Assembly: GCA_963920635.1 (NCBI GenBank)
Contig: OY987307.1
Location: 6,076,001-6,140,000, forward strand
DNA: 64,000 nt
Direction: 5' to 3'
DNA from: Pseudeuparius sepicola
Lineage: Eukaryota > Arthropoda > Insecta > Coleoptera > Anthribidae
Shown: in pieces, positions 20,958 through 31,810 of the stretch
Layout: each line of letters starts with the position of its first letter
Numbering within the stretch: position 1 is the stretch's first letter
Program-made: the position numbers and the translations under genes
Notes under the pieces: generated by a model
Database searches by the model: none
What the model saw: only the letters and a program-made list of their open reading frames with translations
What the model was told of the DNA's origin: nothing

Positions 20958-21976
20958 AGTCTATCAAGTTTATTTTTTGTTAATCTGACAGGTACAGTCA
21001 TAAATCTAGATGTTTTTTCTTTGCCCACTAACTCCAGAACATACACGTTTACAGATATTTTATTTAACTGCTCAAATTTTGTAATCTGTGGCAATGTCAT
21101 CGGGAAATCTATCCCCTCCAAATTTAAAACTGTGGAGTAATGAGGGTATGAACTTACTCGATGCGCATTAGAATGTGTTGGATAAAGCGCTGAAACGATA
21201 GCCCACGCGAAACAAGCCTCATCCTGATTTTGGACGTTAATGCACGCTTTTTTACTTGAAATTTCGTAGGGCAGAGCTATGTATGACGTTCCACCGTTTC
21301 CAAATTCAACTTTGTTTATATTAACCTCTAAACTTAATATTTTATGTAAGCTCCAATTGGACCCTTCATTTTCAAAATCGTCAAGTTTTCTCAAAATAAT
21401 AGCGCTAACATTGTCATTAAACCATTGCTTTATATCAACGCCACGATCGATTGCAGCATTTTTTGTATTAAAATACTTGTTACTAAAGATTTCACCATCG
21501 CCAGATATTTTCACAAATTCACCACAGAAGACAGTATTTACTTTAACTACATTTAGAGAACGTAAAATTTGATTTATACGATTTTTAAAAGGAAAAAATG
21601 CGTCATTTAAAAACTTTACTATATCTATGTGAAGTATGTTTACTATAATACCTGACCTTATTCTATTTTGAAAGGCGGACTGAGTGTCTTCCCACTTCAA
21701 TCGATCAGATCTCTTTTCACGTTTTTGACCAGCCTCCGTATGTTTCCATGATTTAAAGTATACGCCGATCCTTTTCAGATGACCCAAATTTGTCTGAAGT
21801 TTTATCAGCGTACCGTGATTATAGTCTCCTTTCTTTATTGCACTATTATGTAATTTAATATTTGCTTGTAATTTTTTTGTCCATTGCTCTAAAACTCTTT
21901 CCTGCGTGCTGTCCCTTAATAAATCCAATGCTTTTTCGAAAGTTTGAACAATTTTGTCACTTTTAACAAATGACAT
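20954..21976 (-). CDS. N-terminal part of the Polinton polymerase gene
   Basis: A 340-aa ORF starting at ATG 21976 and ending at 20954, overlapping the first codon of the 907-aa polymerase frame. Its last 120 residues (KKACINVQNQDEACFAWAIVSAL, then LNLEGIDFPMTLPQ) are the block that directly precedes the exonuclease domain in intact arthropod Polinton polymerases. The first 200 residues are basic and helical and could hold the primer (terminal-protein-like) region. A one-base shift at the junction is the simplest reading. This could be inactivation of the copy, an assembly error or, less likely, programmed frameshifting. Confidence 0.8.
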   Translation of the reverse strand: MSFVKSDKIVQTFEKALDLLRDSTQERVLEQWTKKLQANIKLHNSAIKKGDYNHGTLIKLQTNLGHLKRIGVYFKSWKHTEAGQKREKRSDRLKWEDTQSAFQNRIRSGIIVNILHIDIVKFLNDAFFPFKNRINQILRSLNVVKVNTVFCGEFVKISGDGEIFSNKYFNTKNAAIDRGVDIKQWFNDNVSAIILRKLDDFENEGSNWSLHKILSLEVNINKVEFGNGGTSYIALPYEISSKKACINVQNQDEACFAWAIVSALYPTHSNAHRVSSYPHYSTVLNLEGIDFPMTLPQITKFEQLNKISVNVYVLELVGKEKTSRFMTVPVRLTKNKLDRL

Positions 21977-22127
21977 AATGAAAACTTAGCAATAAATTAT
22001 TCTTAGCTTTAGCTGTTTCGAAACGTTTTGAAAATCTATATGCGTTGCATGCCTTTTTAATCTATTTTTCCCCACTGTTTTCTCATAGGATCTGTTTCAG
22101 CACGAAAGGGGAGGGGATAGGGAGCTG

Positions 22128-22136
22128 GCAATATAA
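22128..22136 (+). promoter_or_regulatory. TATA-like element before the 22168 gene
   Basis: CAATATAAG lies 32-40 bp before the ATG at 22168. This implies a very short leader and favours that ATG over an upstream in-frame one at 22045. Confidence 0.4.
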
Positions 22137-22167
22137 GATGTTGAAATTGCCTACCATACGTATCAAA

Positions 22168-22893
22168 ATGGTGCAGCTTACAGTTGAATTCAGAGCTTTC
22201 AGAGCCGCGCTATACGAAATGAAACGTTCGTGTTACGGTAAAAATTTAATTTCTCTCCTGAATAAACCGAATTTTTTAATATTTGATAAGTGCTTCAAAA
22301 CAATTGCCGAAAGTAAAGAGTGCGACGAGGCCGATTATTGTTTGATGCTGGAGAGCAAGCGAAGAATGGATAACTTTATACGGATACTTGGTGATATTTT
22401 CGAGCGAGAAGGCATTAATGAAATCAATGCCGTTGACCTTGGTAAGCTTTTGAGGGATCATTGTTTAAAAGATACTTTTGCACACCAATTGTACGTCCTT
22501 AATTTACTTTACGATGCTGATGGTGTGGAGTTATTACCGTATAATCCGAAAATAGAAGCCTATCAAGTGAAAAATATGAAAAAAAATTACAACGATATAT
22601 ATAAATGTATTGACGATTTCATATGTGCGGCTGCATATATGGCAATTCCAAAGAATATAGAAAATTTTAAGGCTGCATTAACTAAGTTGAAACTAAATTA
22701 CAAATTTCAACCGTCTGAAAACAAAGTGCATTTAATTATGGAATGGTTAAATAAAAACGTAAAAAAGTACGAAGAAAATCCTGACGCTATACTGGGTTGG
22801 CAAGATGGCCCTTGTTGTTCTCCATGGCCCTCAGAAGATGTGGACGATTATAGAAAGACAATTGCACTATTATATAATATATATTGTAACTAA
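22168..22893 (+). CDS. Unknown 242-aa Polinton-arm protein
   Basis: The frame is open from 22045, but ATG 22168 is preferred because the TATA-like element at 22128 would place the transcript start after the earlier codon. The protein is mainly helical and neutral, without signal peptide or membrane span. It has regularly spaced Leu/Tyr-rich segments (TFAHQLYVLNLLYDADGVELL, abbreviated) and ends ...DDYRKTIALLYNIYC. AATAAA follows within 20 bp. I do not recognise the family. It stands between the polymerase genes and the right-arm genes and is transcribed away from the polymerase. A 25-bp piece of its 3' end (GCTATACTGGGTTGGCAAGA) is repeated 181 bp downstream at 22965. Confidence 0.6.
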   Translation: MVQLTVEFRAFRAALYEMKRSCYGKNLISLLNKPNFLIFDKCFKTIAESKECDEADYCLMLESKRRMDNFIRILGDIFEREGINEINAVDLGKLLRDHCLKDTFAHQLYVLNLLYDADGVELLPYNPKIEAYQVKNMKKNYNDIYKCIDDFICAAAYMAIPKNIENFKAALTKLKLNYKFQPSENKVHLIMEWLNKNVKKYEENPDAILGWQDGPCCSPWPSEDVDDYRKTIALLYNIYCN

Positions 22894-23581
22894 TATACTT
22901 GTAAAAAATAAAACTTTTACTAATATTTTGAATTTTATTTCATATTTGTATTTTAAAAGTGACAACGCTATACTGGGTTGGCAAGATGGTCCCTTCTCCA
23001 AGCACACAATACAATCATGCAACAAAAATAGTAAAATTCATAGAGAATGCCCGCAGCCAGGTAGACCCAGTTGACTGCGCAGCCGCCGCGTTCCTGAGAC
23101 TCATAGCGCGCCCTCGACGGCGGGGCCTTCGAACCACCCAGCGGTATCTTTCGAACCCCCTTGCGCATACCTGTTGCAAGGGTAAAGTATTCGGCGAAAT
23201 ATCGATCAATTGGTAGTACTTTTGAAGCACGACTGTAGTTGTTTCCCTACAGAAATAGAGGGCACGACCTGTATTAAAAATCTAATATTTTCATTGTATT
23301 GATCACACGTCAATTCATAAAAGAAAATCAGTAGTTGCAATCTTTATGAAATTTGGAATAACTCAAATATGCAGATTAGTTGTTCCATTTATTTCAAAAT
23401 AAAAAACAGCAAAAAATACAGTTTTCTGAAATGGAGGAATTAAAATTTAAAAAAATGTATCACTTTTTATAGCATATATTTAAATAGGACATAAAACACA
23501 AAAGATATGTTAAAATATTTATTTGTATGTACAGGATAATATAAAAAACGTATTAAAAAAAACTATTACTAACTAAATATA
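22894..23581. other. Non-coding stretch with partial copy of the preceding gene's 3' end
   Basis: Bases 22965-22989 repeat 22784-22808 exactly. The sequence then diverges into a GC-richer patch (23050-23190) and an AT-rich, ORF-free remainder. Confidence 0.5.
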
Positions 23582-23860
23582 TTACAAACACTTATAAATG
23601 TATTCTGCAAAAACACATAACTCTACCTGAGGACAGTGCACGGGTTTTCGTAAATTTTGCAAATGTCTTTTACATTGGTTTTTTTTAACCTGATTATATA
23701 ATTCAGGATTTTCCCCGACTATAATATCAAATTTGGGACATCCCAGTTGTTCTATATTATAGGCTAAATGTCCAAATCCTGCTGCCTTTAAGAGATCCCA
23801 CTCCACATGTCCGCCTTTATAACCAATCTTTTGATCACCTGAATTGAAGCCCAGACGCTT
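23582..23860 (-). pseudogene. 3' fragment of an exonuclease-like gene
   Basis: The minus-strand frame reads IGYKGGHVEWDLLKAAGFGH, then LGCPKFD, a Cys/His pair (CKRH) and a PVHCPQVEL..FAEY end. It aligns along its length with the last half of the intact 175-aa gene at 44588-45115. The first half of the gene is missing, with no open frame beyond about 23860. AT-rich sequence with no other gene runs on to the spliced gene's end at 24153. It is a decayed copy in the right arm of element A. Confidence 0.7.
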
Positions 23861-24152
23861 GTCCGTGCGAGTTCGAGCGAGGACGATCGCTATGTAAAAT
23901 CCCCTGACTATATTTTTTACCTTTCTTACATCTCCCTCAGCCGGAAGTGTGCACGTACGCTTATGCTAAAGTATGGTCTGCTTAGGAGAAAAATATTACT
24001 TTTGTATTTAGCTATCGAGCGACTCTGTATTGCACGTAATAAAATTTTATTGCTTGGTGTTTATAATGGTATTGGGTGAGAAATGAATAACAAAGCGTTG
24101 GTTTAAAACTATGTGTAATATTATATATATATATATATGATTCAACTTATGC

Positions 24153-27100
24153 TTACTTATAACTAGTTAATATTTTATTCACACGCGCTTCATCTATTTC
24201 TATTATACTAATCCTATTTACTAAAATTTTTCTTAATTTATCTAACCTATCTATTTTATTTTTTAAACCAGCCTTGTTTTTGGCCAGCTTATTACTTTGA
24301 AGCTGTAAGACGACAACATTATCTTCCAGCACTTTATTAAGTTCCAAATTGTGACGTCCTCCAGCTGTTGGATCTTCAAAATCGAAGCTGTCATCCGGAA
24401 ACCTGTTTGTGCGGCGCCCCCTGTTATAAACCGCTCTCAACGTCTCCATATTTTTCCCAACAGTCCTCACAGGACTGGAGACGTTCTGCCGGTGGGTTTG
24501 CTCAGACTGAGCAGGCGACGCATGCCCTGCAGGTTGCGCGGGTTGCTCATATTCAGGTGCGGGTTGTTCAGGCTGTACATATGTCAATTGCGCAGGCTGC
24601 ACATGTGCCGATTCGGCAGGTTGTGCAGGCTGTACAGTCGCGGACAGTTGGTATCGAACGACCTGAAGAGGTTTCTCGTGGCTATCGTTACAGGGCGCGC
24701 GGAGACGGCAACAGCGCACGCCTTCGGCATCGGATGGTTCGAACGGGTGTCTTGTTCCGAGAATTCTTTGCAAGCGATTAAGCCGATGTCACCGAAAGGG
24801 TTAAAAAAAATTAAGGAATCAGTATTAAACTATTTATTAAAACAGTTCACAAGTATACAGTATGATTTTTTAAACTACCACCGCGATTTCCTCGCTTATT
24901 TTGCGCCCTACAAAAAAAACATGAGAAACAAAAAGGTGACAATTTTGGACAGCTAAGTGGCCCTGAAAAAGTAATCAACATCCATGGTCAACTTGTCGCG
25001 CAATATAAAAAAACCTCCAATTGAGCAAAATTATTAAATAGCCGTAACATACCTATTTATTTTAAGATACCGAAGAAAACTTTTATATTGAAAATTGATG
25101 GCACTGAGAAGCTTTATGCAACTGGGTGCTCAGATAGTTTCTGAAAATTACACAGGCTCTTCGGCTCTGTTGAGGCCATTGTTTTAGTTATTAAAGGCCA
25201 TTGTTTTAGTTTATTAAAGTAGTTATTTGGCTCCCTACTGAAAAATCTTAAGAAACAAAAACGTGTAAATTTTAGATAGTTGGTTAATGTTAAAAAAAGA
25301 AGTCGGTATCCATGGCCAACTTTTCGCGCAATACCAAAAAAAACTTAAATCAACAAGAATCTGAAAACAATCAATTTATTTTGAAAGTCGAGGGAAAATT
25401 TTAATTGGAGATTAGCGGCAATTAGATCACGCAAGAACATTGACAAAAGAAAATTTTCATACAATTTGTACTAGTTTTCCCGCTAATTTGTTTAAAGTGT
25501 GAAGTCGAAATAGCAATTAAAAACATCAACAGTTATTCAAATTAAAGACAAATTTTCTCATATTAAAGATCTTGTTTGATCAAAAAAAAATTAAATAAAT
25601 TGATAGTTTTGTTTTCACATTTTTGTCGACTTGAGTTTTTTTTTGTATTGCGTGAAAAGTTGGTTATGGATGCCGATTTATTTTTTAACATCACCTAGCC
25701 GTCTAAAATTGCCATATTTATTATGCTTATATAAGCTTACTTACATAAAAAAAATATATTTAATGCAGTGATAGGGCCAAAGCGAAAAATGTTTTTCAAA
25801 TAAATCAAAGTGTGCCAATTGTTTCTAAAATTGGTAGTATGGAGTATCCTTTACTTTTGAACAACTTTTCCTAGCAACTTATTTCCACATAAGAAATGTT
25901 AGCAAAGTTTTTATCAAGAGTAACTTTTTGCGGTAAAATTAAAGATAAGAAAGTGTTCCTATTCAACACCTCTTCTGTGGACATACTGTATATACATAGT
26001 GTATTTGGAAATGAAAGGAAGGTTTATGGCTTATTATAAATATAAATGCAAATTCTTTATCAGAGGCTCGAGAGTCCGTCATAAAATACTACATAACTCG
26101 CCCGAATATTAATTTGCGTATTTATCCTCATCAGATTTTTAGCAAAAGAGCACGCCACTGAAATGGTCGAATTTTCCTTCTCAATCAATATTTATGGCCT
26201 CCTTTCATTTCCAAATACACTAAGTATAGTTGTCAGCGGTTTTAGACATTAAGTTAATAAATATTTTGCGTTGCAACAAAAATGTATTTTTATGTTATAA
26301 TAAAAAAATATGTAGTAACACTAAAAATATAGGGCTAATAACCCTAGAATTAAAAAAGTTAATTAAAAGGATTTTCATAAATTATTCTTTTCTTTGCAAA
26401 ATAATTATTTGTTCCAACATTTAGTTGTTAGGTCTCGTAGTCCTAAACATAAATGATTATAAAATAAAAGGGGTGTCCCTTTTATTTATTTTTTCTTATT
26501 TTTGAAGAAATTGGTCAGAAGTTTTAATAAATTGGTTTTCGTGGTGCTGCAATGCTCCATTGTTTCTCATAAAATGCCCTTCAACAGATAAATGAGATTA
26601 GGGGGTCACAGACATAAAATTACCCTTGTAACTTAATAGAGAGTTATTGCAGAAACTGTTTTTGGCATTAAGCAGTATTTAAGACGACCTTATTTGAATA
26701 CTCTCATACGTTATTTATGATTCTGACAATAGTTATTGCAAGTCGTAATTTATGTATCCAAATTAAGGGCTTGTTTACGTTTACTTTATTGTTTTGTATT
26801 TCTACACTTTCACTAGAATATTATGTGCTTTTATAATTTTGCTCCGGAAAAAACTGGGAAAACAGCCAAATAACCACGGAACACCAAGGTGAAAGACTAA
26901 TGAAAACAAACAAGGTGCAAACGCAAACAAGCAACGAACATTTTAGGTTAAGTCCTACTTTCACAGAACACTAGCGTTTTCTGACAAATCAGAATTTATT
27001 TTAAGAATTGTGACAAATAAGGTAAAAATAACGTATATTATGGTATACACAATAAACAAAAATAAAGGAAAATAACCTTATTATGGACGACCTTATGTCA

Positions 27101-30100
27101 AACTACGACTGCGCATGCTCAAATGTCAAAATAACGTCAAAAAAGAGCGCGACGTTATTTATTTCTGCAATAACTCTCTATTATTTAAATTGCATACCTT
27201 TATCAATAACATCAGAAGACACACAGCAGGGACACGTGTCAAGCTTTACACACCTCCCTGGACCTCAATGTGATTACCTGGATAAAATAAAATAATTTCA
27301 GGTGATTGAGGACTTCCACAAGCTGGATATAATGATTACGAAGTTTTATTAGAACCACCGACACAGGAAGAATCCGAAAAAACTATAAACCCATTAAAAT
27401 CTTTATGACTATAACATAATTAAATAAAGGCAAGAAATCAAATGCATTTTCCATTATTATATTATATGTATATTAATATTTAGTATACCCACCTTGGGAT
27501 AGGATGACTTTCTGAACTCTCCTGCTCATCGAATCTATGAGTTGGCAGCAGAGATCATGGGTTACGACTTCATCCCACGTTTGTTGAATCTTCTGCCAAA
27601 GTGCCTCCCTATTTTCGGGTACGAAGTTCTCCATTGTCCGCGCCATTCTGCCCCACACATTCTCAATGGGATTCAAGTCAGGACTCTTCGCCGGCCATTG
27701 CAACTTTTCTACGTTGTTTTCGGTGAACCATTCGCGAACTATTCTTGCTGTATGCACAGGAGCGTTATCATGCTGGAAAACGAAGCCATCGGGATACATT
27801 TCCGTTGCAGTTGGTAACAATCCGCCTTCGAGTATCTCGCAATAGCGAGCTGCTGTGAAGCGGTCGTCGATTCTCCAACAAATGCCAGGTCCACGGTAGC
27901 TTATCCAGGCCCATATGTTGACGGAAAAATGCCCACTCCTTTTCCTGGGTGACACAAATCTTTCGTCATATCTTGAACTCACCGAAGGTCTATATACTCG
28001 CACTTTGCCATTGTAATGGCTTTGAAAGATCTTTTCGTCGCTAAATATTACCTTCTCCCAATAATGTGGCGGTAAACGCTGAAACTCTCGGCATATCTGC
28101 AACCTGACTTCCTTATTAGCCTCGGTCAGCTGAATTTTGTTGCTGGCCGTGCGAGATTTCAGATTGGCTGCATCTAATCTCCTTCGGGCAGTTCTAACAC
28201 TTGCTGGAAATTGTGTTGCAGATACTGCTTCAACGGCGGATTTAAACGGATTTGCAAGGCAAAAATTAGCTAGTTGCTCATCTTGTTGGTCAGACGTAAT
28301 TTTCACATTTCCTCCTCTATGTATGTTTTCCACGCTTCCGGTTTCGTCATATTTCTTCTTTATATTGAAAATGGTGCTTTTAGATACACCAAATTCTTCG
28401 GCCAGTCGGGAAATAGCCCAACCATTTTCTAGTTTGGCGATGATACGGTGCTTGACGGATTCACTCAAACGAGGCATAACGAACACTGTTAGTTACTCTC
28501 TCGAATTAGGATACTGACTAAATAATTTTAGCCCACCCACCTTAGTATTTATACAAAGGGCTAGGACCAGGTATAATCGATATTTTCAAAATCTACATCC
28601 AATTCAATATTACAATTATTAAGTTAATCCCCTAAATTTAGTTATATTAAGTGCAGGTAGGTATAATTAATAAATACCTATTTAAAAAGATATAAATATC
28701 TATGCTGAAATATTTCAACTCAGGTAATCCGATAATCCATTAATTTTGTGCCATACATTTTCTAATTAATATTAAGAGCCCCCATATCTACTTTTAAACA
28801 TATTATACAAATCCTTGAAATCTTTAATTTTTGAGATAATCGCTTGATCTGTTTTTTGTCCGAAAGGACTTCAAAAGCCGCTTATTTTAGCAATCCTGCC
28901 ATTTTCAAATTGCAAATCCAGGGCCGGCTACGATTTTTTTATTCCCCCGATTTTCACAAAAACCATTTAGCCATTTTTTTATTTAAAATCTGACACCACA
29001 GCGTCAATCAGGACAGTCGAAAACCCTTTATATACCAAATTTGAACAAAAAATATAGAGAGAGTTCTATTCTACAGGATGTCAAAATTGAGCAAAATAGG
29101 AAATTTAAAGAAACCTCTTCAGGCATCTCTGGCGAGTCAAGTCATAAAAATTCAGCATTTTCAGATGGGGCAGAGAAAAATACCCTGTATTGAATCTTTG
29201 CACACCAACACTTTGAGTGGTTCTGTTGACAATTAAACTATTTTGACGGGATTCCATGGCACACTTGACTCGCCAAATGCCTGTAAATTTCCTATTTTGC
29301 TGAACCTTGACATCCTGTAGAATAGATCTCTCTCTAAATTCTTTGTTCAAATTTGGTATATAAAGGGGTTTTAGGGGGATCCTGATTAACGCTGTATTGG
29401 TAGATTTTAAATAAAAAAACACTCAAAAATCGTAGCCGGACCTGGATTTGCCTTTTGAAAATGATAGGAAGGCTAAAAGAAGCGATTTTTGAAGGCCTTT
29501 CACACAAAGAATGTTCAGGGATTATCTCCAAAAATAAAGATTTTATTAATTTGCATATGTTTAAAAGTAGACACCCTGTATATTAAATTATTGTTTTTGA
29601 GAAATTCTTCGGAATTCTATTGTGGCTCAAATTGACTATGGATTTACCTAATTTCATATTCCTAATTAATACAGGGTGCTGGCAGCAAAGGAAGGAAACT
29701 CGAGAAAAAGCAACTTTTATTGTGGTGTTGATTCTAATCTCAGCCTTGATATTTATTATTTTTTTATTTCATTATCATAAATACTAGACGGTATAGTAAC
29801 ATGATAAAATAGTACGAAATATTAAATACCAACACTGGGGTTGGAATTATTACCAGCACAAAGTTGCATTTTCCTCGAATTTTGTTCCTTTGCTGTGAGA
29901 GGCTGGAGGCTGTAATTTGCATTTTATGGTTCTATTTTTAGCAGACCGGCCGGCTGCAGACTCCAGCGCGATGTTGCCGTCTCCGCGCGCCCTGTAACGA
30001 TAGCCACGAGAAACCTCTTCAGGTCGTTCGATACCAACTGTCCGCGACTGTACATATGCCGAATATTCAGGTGCGGGTTGTTCAGGCTGTACATATGTCA

Positions 30101-30623
30101 ATTGCGCAGGCTGCACATGTGCCGATTCGGCAGGTTGTGCAGGCTGTACATATGCCGATTGTTCATGTGCCAGCTCACGCTCGATCTGCGACACAGCAAA
30201 CGATGTTGCGCTTCTAATGCTTTCATCGTCCACTTCGGAATACTATAAGTATAAGATAAACATTTATTATTTGTTAGAATTCATAAACATGTCTACTTAC
30301 ATGATCAACATTGTTTTCTTCAGATGAATTTTCAACTGACCCCTCTGCCGCAAGCGTCTCGATGAGATTATAAGCAGATGGTGACTATAATAATTATTGA
30401 ATGTTAGTATATCGCAAATAAAAAAATATTTTTCGCATAAGAAAATCTCCAACTTGCGGCTAACAAGAAAAAAGTTGGCTAAAAATTTTCTGATGCGAAA
30501 AAGCAAAATAGTTTCTCGAAGCAAATTGAAATAACGTATTTAATAATTATAAAAAAATAAGTTTTGACTTACCCTCACAACAGCATTGTAGTGGACAATC
30601 GTCTTAGTTTGGAACACACTCAT
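24153..30623 (-). CDS. Spliced coiled-coil gene interrupted by a 5.4-kb insertion
   Basis: Three phase-0 exons can be read on the minus strand: 30573-30623 (17 codons from ATG, donor GTAAGT), 30301-30384 (28 codons, acceptor TATAG, donor GTAAGT) and a third from 30242 (acceptor ATAG). The third exon enters Gln/Pro/Ala repeats of the VQPAQ type and is broken at 30049 by an element with terminal inverted repeats. The reading frame resumes at 24636 in register and ends at 24153. The distal part has more VQPAQ units, a basic patch (NRGRRTNRFPDD) and a C-terminal coiled coil of about 65 residues. Architecture and phase-0 short exons parallel the gene at 45572 in element C. Function is unknown. The insertion should abolish the normal product. 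Confidence 0.6.
25262..25720. repeat. Fold-back repeat
   Basis: The arm at 25262-25400 (TAAAAAAAGAAGTCGGTATCC, CGCGCAATAC) is the approximate reverse complement of 25575-25715. A third, partial copy of the left arm lies near 24960-25010. No coding capacity. Confidence 0.55.
25999..26220. mobile_element. 222-bp MITE with TA duplication
   Basis: The ends are GTGTATTTGGAAATGAAAGG and its reverse complement, finishing at 26220. TA flanks both sides (25997-25998, 26221-26222). This is the pattern of a Tc1/mariner-derived MITE. It has no ORF. Confidence 0.8.
26633..27184. mobile_element. ~550-bp TIR element
   Basis: TAATAGAGAGTTATTGCAGA at the left end is inverted at 27161-27184. The interior is AT-rich and contains only short ORFs. 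A non-autonomous DNA transposon is likely; the target duplication is not obvious. Confidence 0.6.
27473..28486 (-). CDS. Tc1-family transposase, intact
   Basis: A 337-aa uninterrupted ORF. The N-terminal paired-type DNA-binding region has a helix-turn-helix (AISRLAEEFGVSKSTIFNIK). The catalytic core has Asp in VIFSDEKIF, Asp in FQHDNAPVHTA and Glu in SPDLNPIENVWG. There are 34 residues between the second Asp and the Glu, which gives DD34E, the Tc1 signature. The length is typical of Tc1 transposases (about 340 aa). It lies inside the 5.4-kb inserted element, so it arrived after that element or belongs to it. Matching TIRs immediately around the gene could not be recognised with confidence. 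Presumably cut-and-paste at TA sites; the open frame suggests a fairly recent copy. Confidence 0.93.
   Translation of the reverse strand: MFVMPRLSESVKHRIIAKLENGWAISRLAEEFGVSKSTIFNIKKKYDETGSVENIHRGGNVKITSDQQDEQLANFCLANPFKSAVEAVSATQFPASVRTARRRLDAANLKSRTASNKIQLTEANKEVRLQICREFQRLPPHYWEKVIFSDEKIFQSHYNGKVRVYRPSVSSRYDERFVSPRKRSGHFSVNIWAWISYRGPGICWRIDDRFTAARYCEILEGGLLPTATEMYPDGFVFQHDNAPVHTARIVREWFTENNVEKLQWPAKSPDLNPIENVWGRMARTMENFVPENREALWQKIQQTWDEVVTHDLCCQLIDSMSRRVQKVILSQGGYTKY
28780..29580. mobile_element. ~800-bp fold-back element
   Basis: The arm about 28780-29110 (CATATCTACTTTTAAACATA, then GGCCGGCTACGATTTTTT and TACAGGATGTCAAAATTGAG) is the imperfect reverse complement of about 29270-29580. 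A short loop of about 160 bp separates the arms. Each arm exceeds 300 bp. No intact gene is present. Confidence 0.7.
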
Positions 30624-30937
30624 AATTATAAGCAAAGTAATAAATTTAAAAATAACACACGACAAAACTCGAACCCAATTCAACAAAATTTAGAAAACTG
30701 ATGCTTTTGCTGAATTTCTACACCCTTTTGTAGATTTTAAAATGAATGCGTTGGTGGGGATGGCTCTCAACGTTGCTACTTTTTAATTTAGGCGTTAAGT
30801 TTGCTCTGGTGGGAGTGGGGGTAACTCCACCCCTTCGGCGTTGCCAAAAAATTTTCTACTTCAAATTGCTCTATTTTCTAATTAGACGGCAACGCTGTTG
30901 AGTGGGGATAGGCAATGCTTACGTTAAATATAAAAGG

Positions 30938-30947
30938 CAGCCACATC
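30938..30947 (+). promoter_or_regulatory. TATA box of the 31040 gene
   Basis: ATATAAAAGG is followed about 30 bp later by a TTCACT-type initiator context. Confidence 0.55.
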
Positions 30948-31039
30948 CTTAACAAAATTCACTAAATTCAATTCAATACAAAGAATTAAATATTGCTTCA
31001 GCTAGATAATTGTGGCAAAAGTTTATAACACTCGTTGAG

Positions 31040-31537
31040 ATGTATTCTCAGAATAAAAGAAAAGTGACAGATGATGGATACAGTGCAGGATGGAGTTCGT
31101 ATGGTCAGTGGAAAACGGAAGAAAACGCAAATCCAATTAGGCGATTAAGGGACATTCATGTGAGGCACTATAATGAAGGTTTATACGCGGGATGGTTTGA
31201 TCATCAGGCTGGTAAGAATAGGCGTTTTCTGGAGGGTGACGTGAAAATGGATAAAGTTCAATATGGTGCAGGATATCAAGATGGATGGATCAGATACGGT
31301 CAGTGTTTTGCGGACGCTAATGACATTTACATGGCTAAATCTGATATCATTGCATATAATAAGGCGTACTACGCAGCGTGGTTTAATCATCAGCGTCAAA
31401 TCGAATACGAATCTGGGTATGTGGCAGGGTATTTTCGATTTGCGAATAATGAGGACATAATACGAAATCGAACGACTTATAATTATGCATATTATGAAGG
31501 CTGGTTCGACCGTCTACGCAGACAACGACAGTGCTAA
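31040..31537 (+). CDS. Protein of three Gly-Tyr-Trp repeats
   Basis: ATG 31040 gives 165 aa; the open frame begins at 31010, but ATG 31040 is the first Met. A strong TATA box (ATATAAAAGG) at 30938-30947 lies about 100 bp upstream. The protein is three diverged units of about 45 residues. Each begins YxxGW or GYxxGY followed by YG or RFA, and ends in a YxxxxYAGWFDHQ-type block: LYAGWFDHQ, YYAAWFNHQ and YYEGWFDRL. There is no signal peptide, membrane span or Cys pattern. I do not recognise the family. The regular aromatic/Gly periodicity suggests a structural or oligomerising protein. AATAAA follows about 45 bp after the stop. The gene lies in the right arm of element A. Confidence 0.65.
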   Translation: MYSQNKRKVTDDGYSAGWSSYGQWKTEENANPIRRLRDIHVRHYNEGLYAGWFDHQAGKNRRFLEGDVKMDKVQYGAGYQDGWIRYGQCFADANDIYMAKSDIIAYNKAYYAAWFNHQRQIEYESGYVAGYFRFANNEDIIRNRTTYNYAYYEGWFDRLRRQRQC

Positions 31538-31810
31538 TATTTGTATATAAGTTTATTGTAACAAAATATATGAATTATTTTAATAAAACAAAACATTAAT
31601 TAATTTTAGTTTGTTTTATTTATATACTGGTTTCTTGTTTAGTTTTGTTTACCTATTCCTTACTAACCCACTTTAAAGCAATATTTTTATCGAGGAATTT
31701 TAAGTGGAATATTAATAATGTACACAGTTTTTTTTTATCAAAATAACAATAACAGCAAAATATTCTCATTTAAGTTTTAACATTGAAAGCCTTTTTTTAT
31801 TAAAATCTCA

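Larger units (their letters stand above)
24637..30048. mobile_element. 5.4-kb inserted element with 77-bp perfect TIRs and TGTACA duplication
   Basis: Bases 24637-24713 and 29972-30048 are perfect 77-bp reverse complements starting GTCGCGGACAGTTGGTATCG. Both are flanked by TGTACA (24631-24636 and 30049-30054). The host gene frame is continuous if the element and one TGTACA are removed. A 6-bp duplication is known for Maverick and IS3EU elements, but no matching protein remains inside. The interior holds fold-back, MITE-like and Tc1 elements. The low-complexity VQPAQ surroundings mean TGTACA could partly be chance, but the TIRs are unmistakable. Confidence 0.75.
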
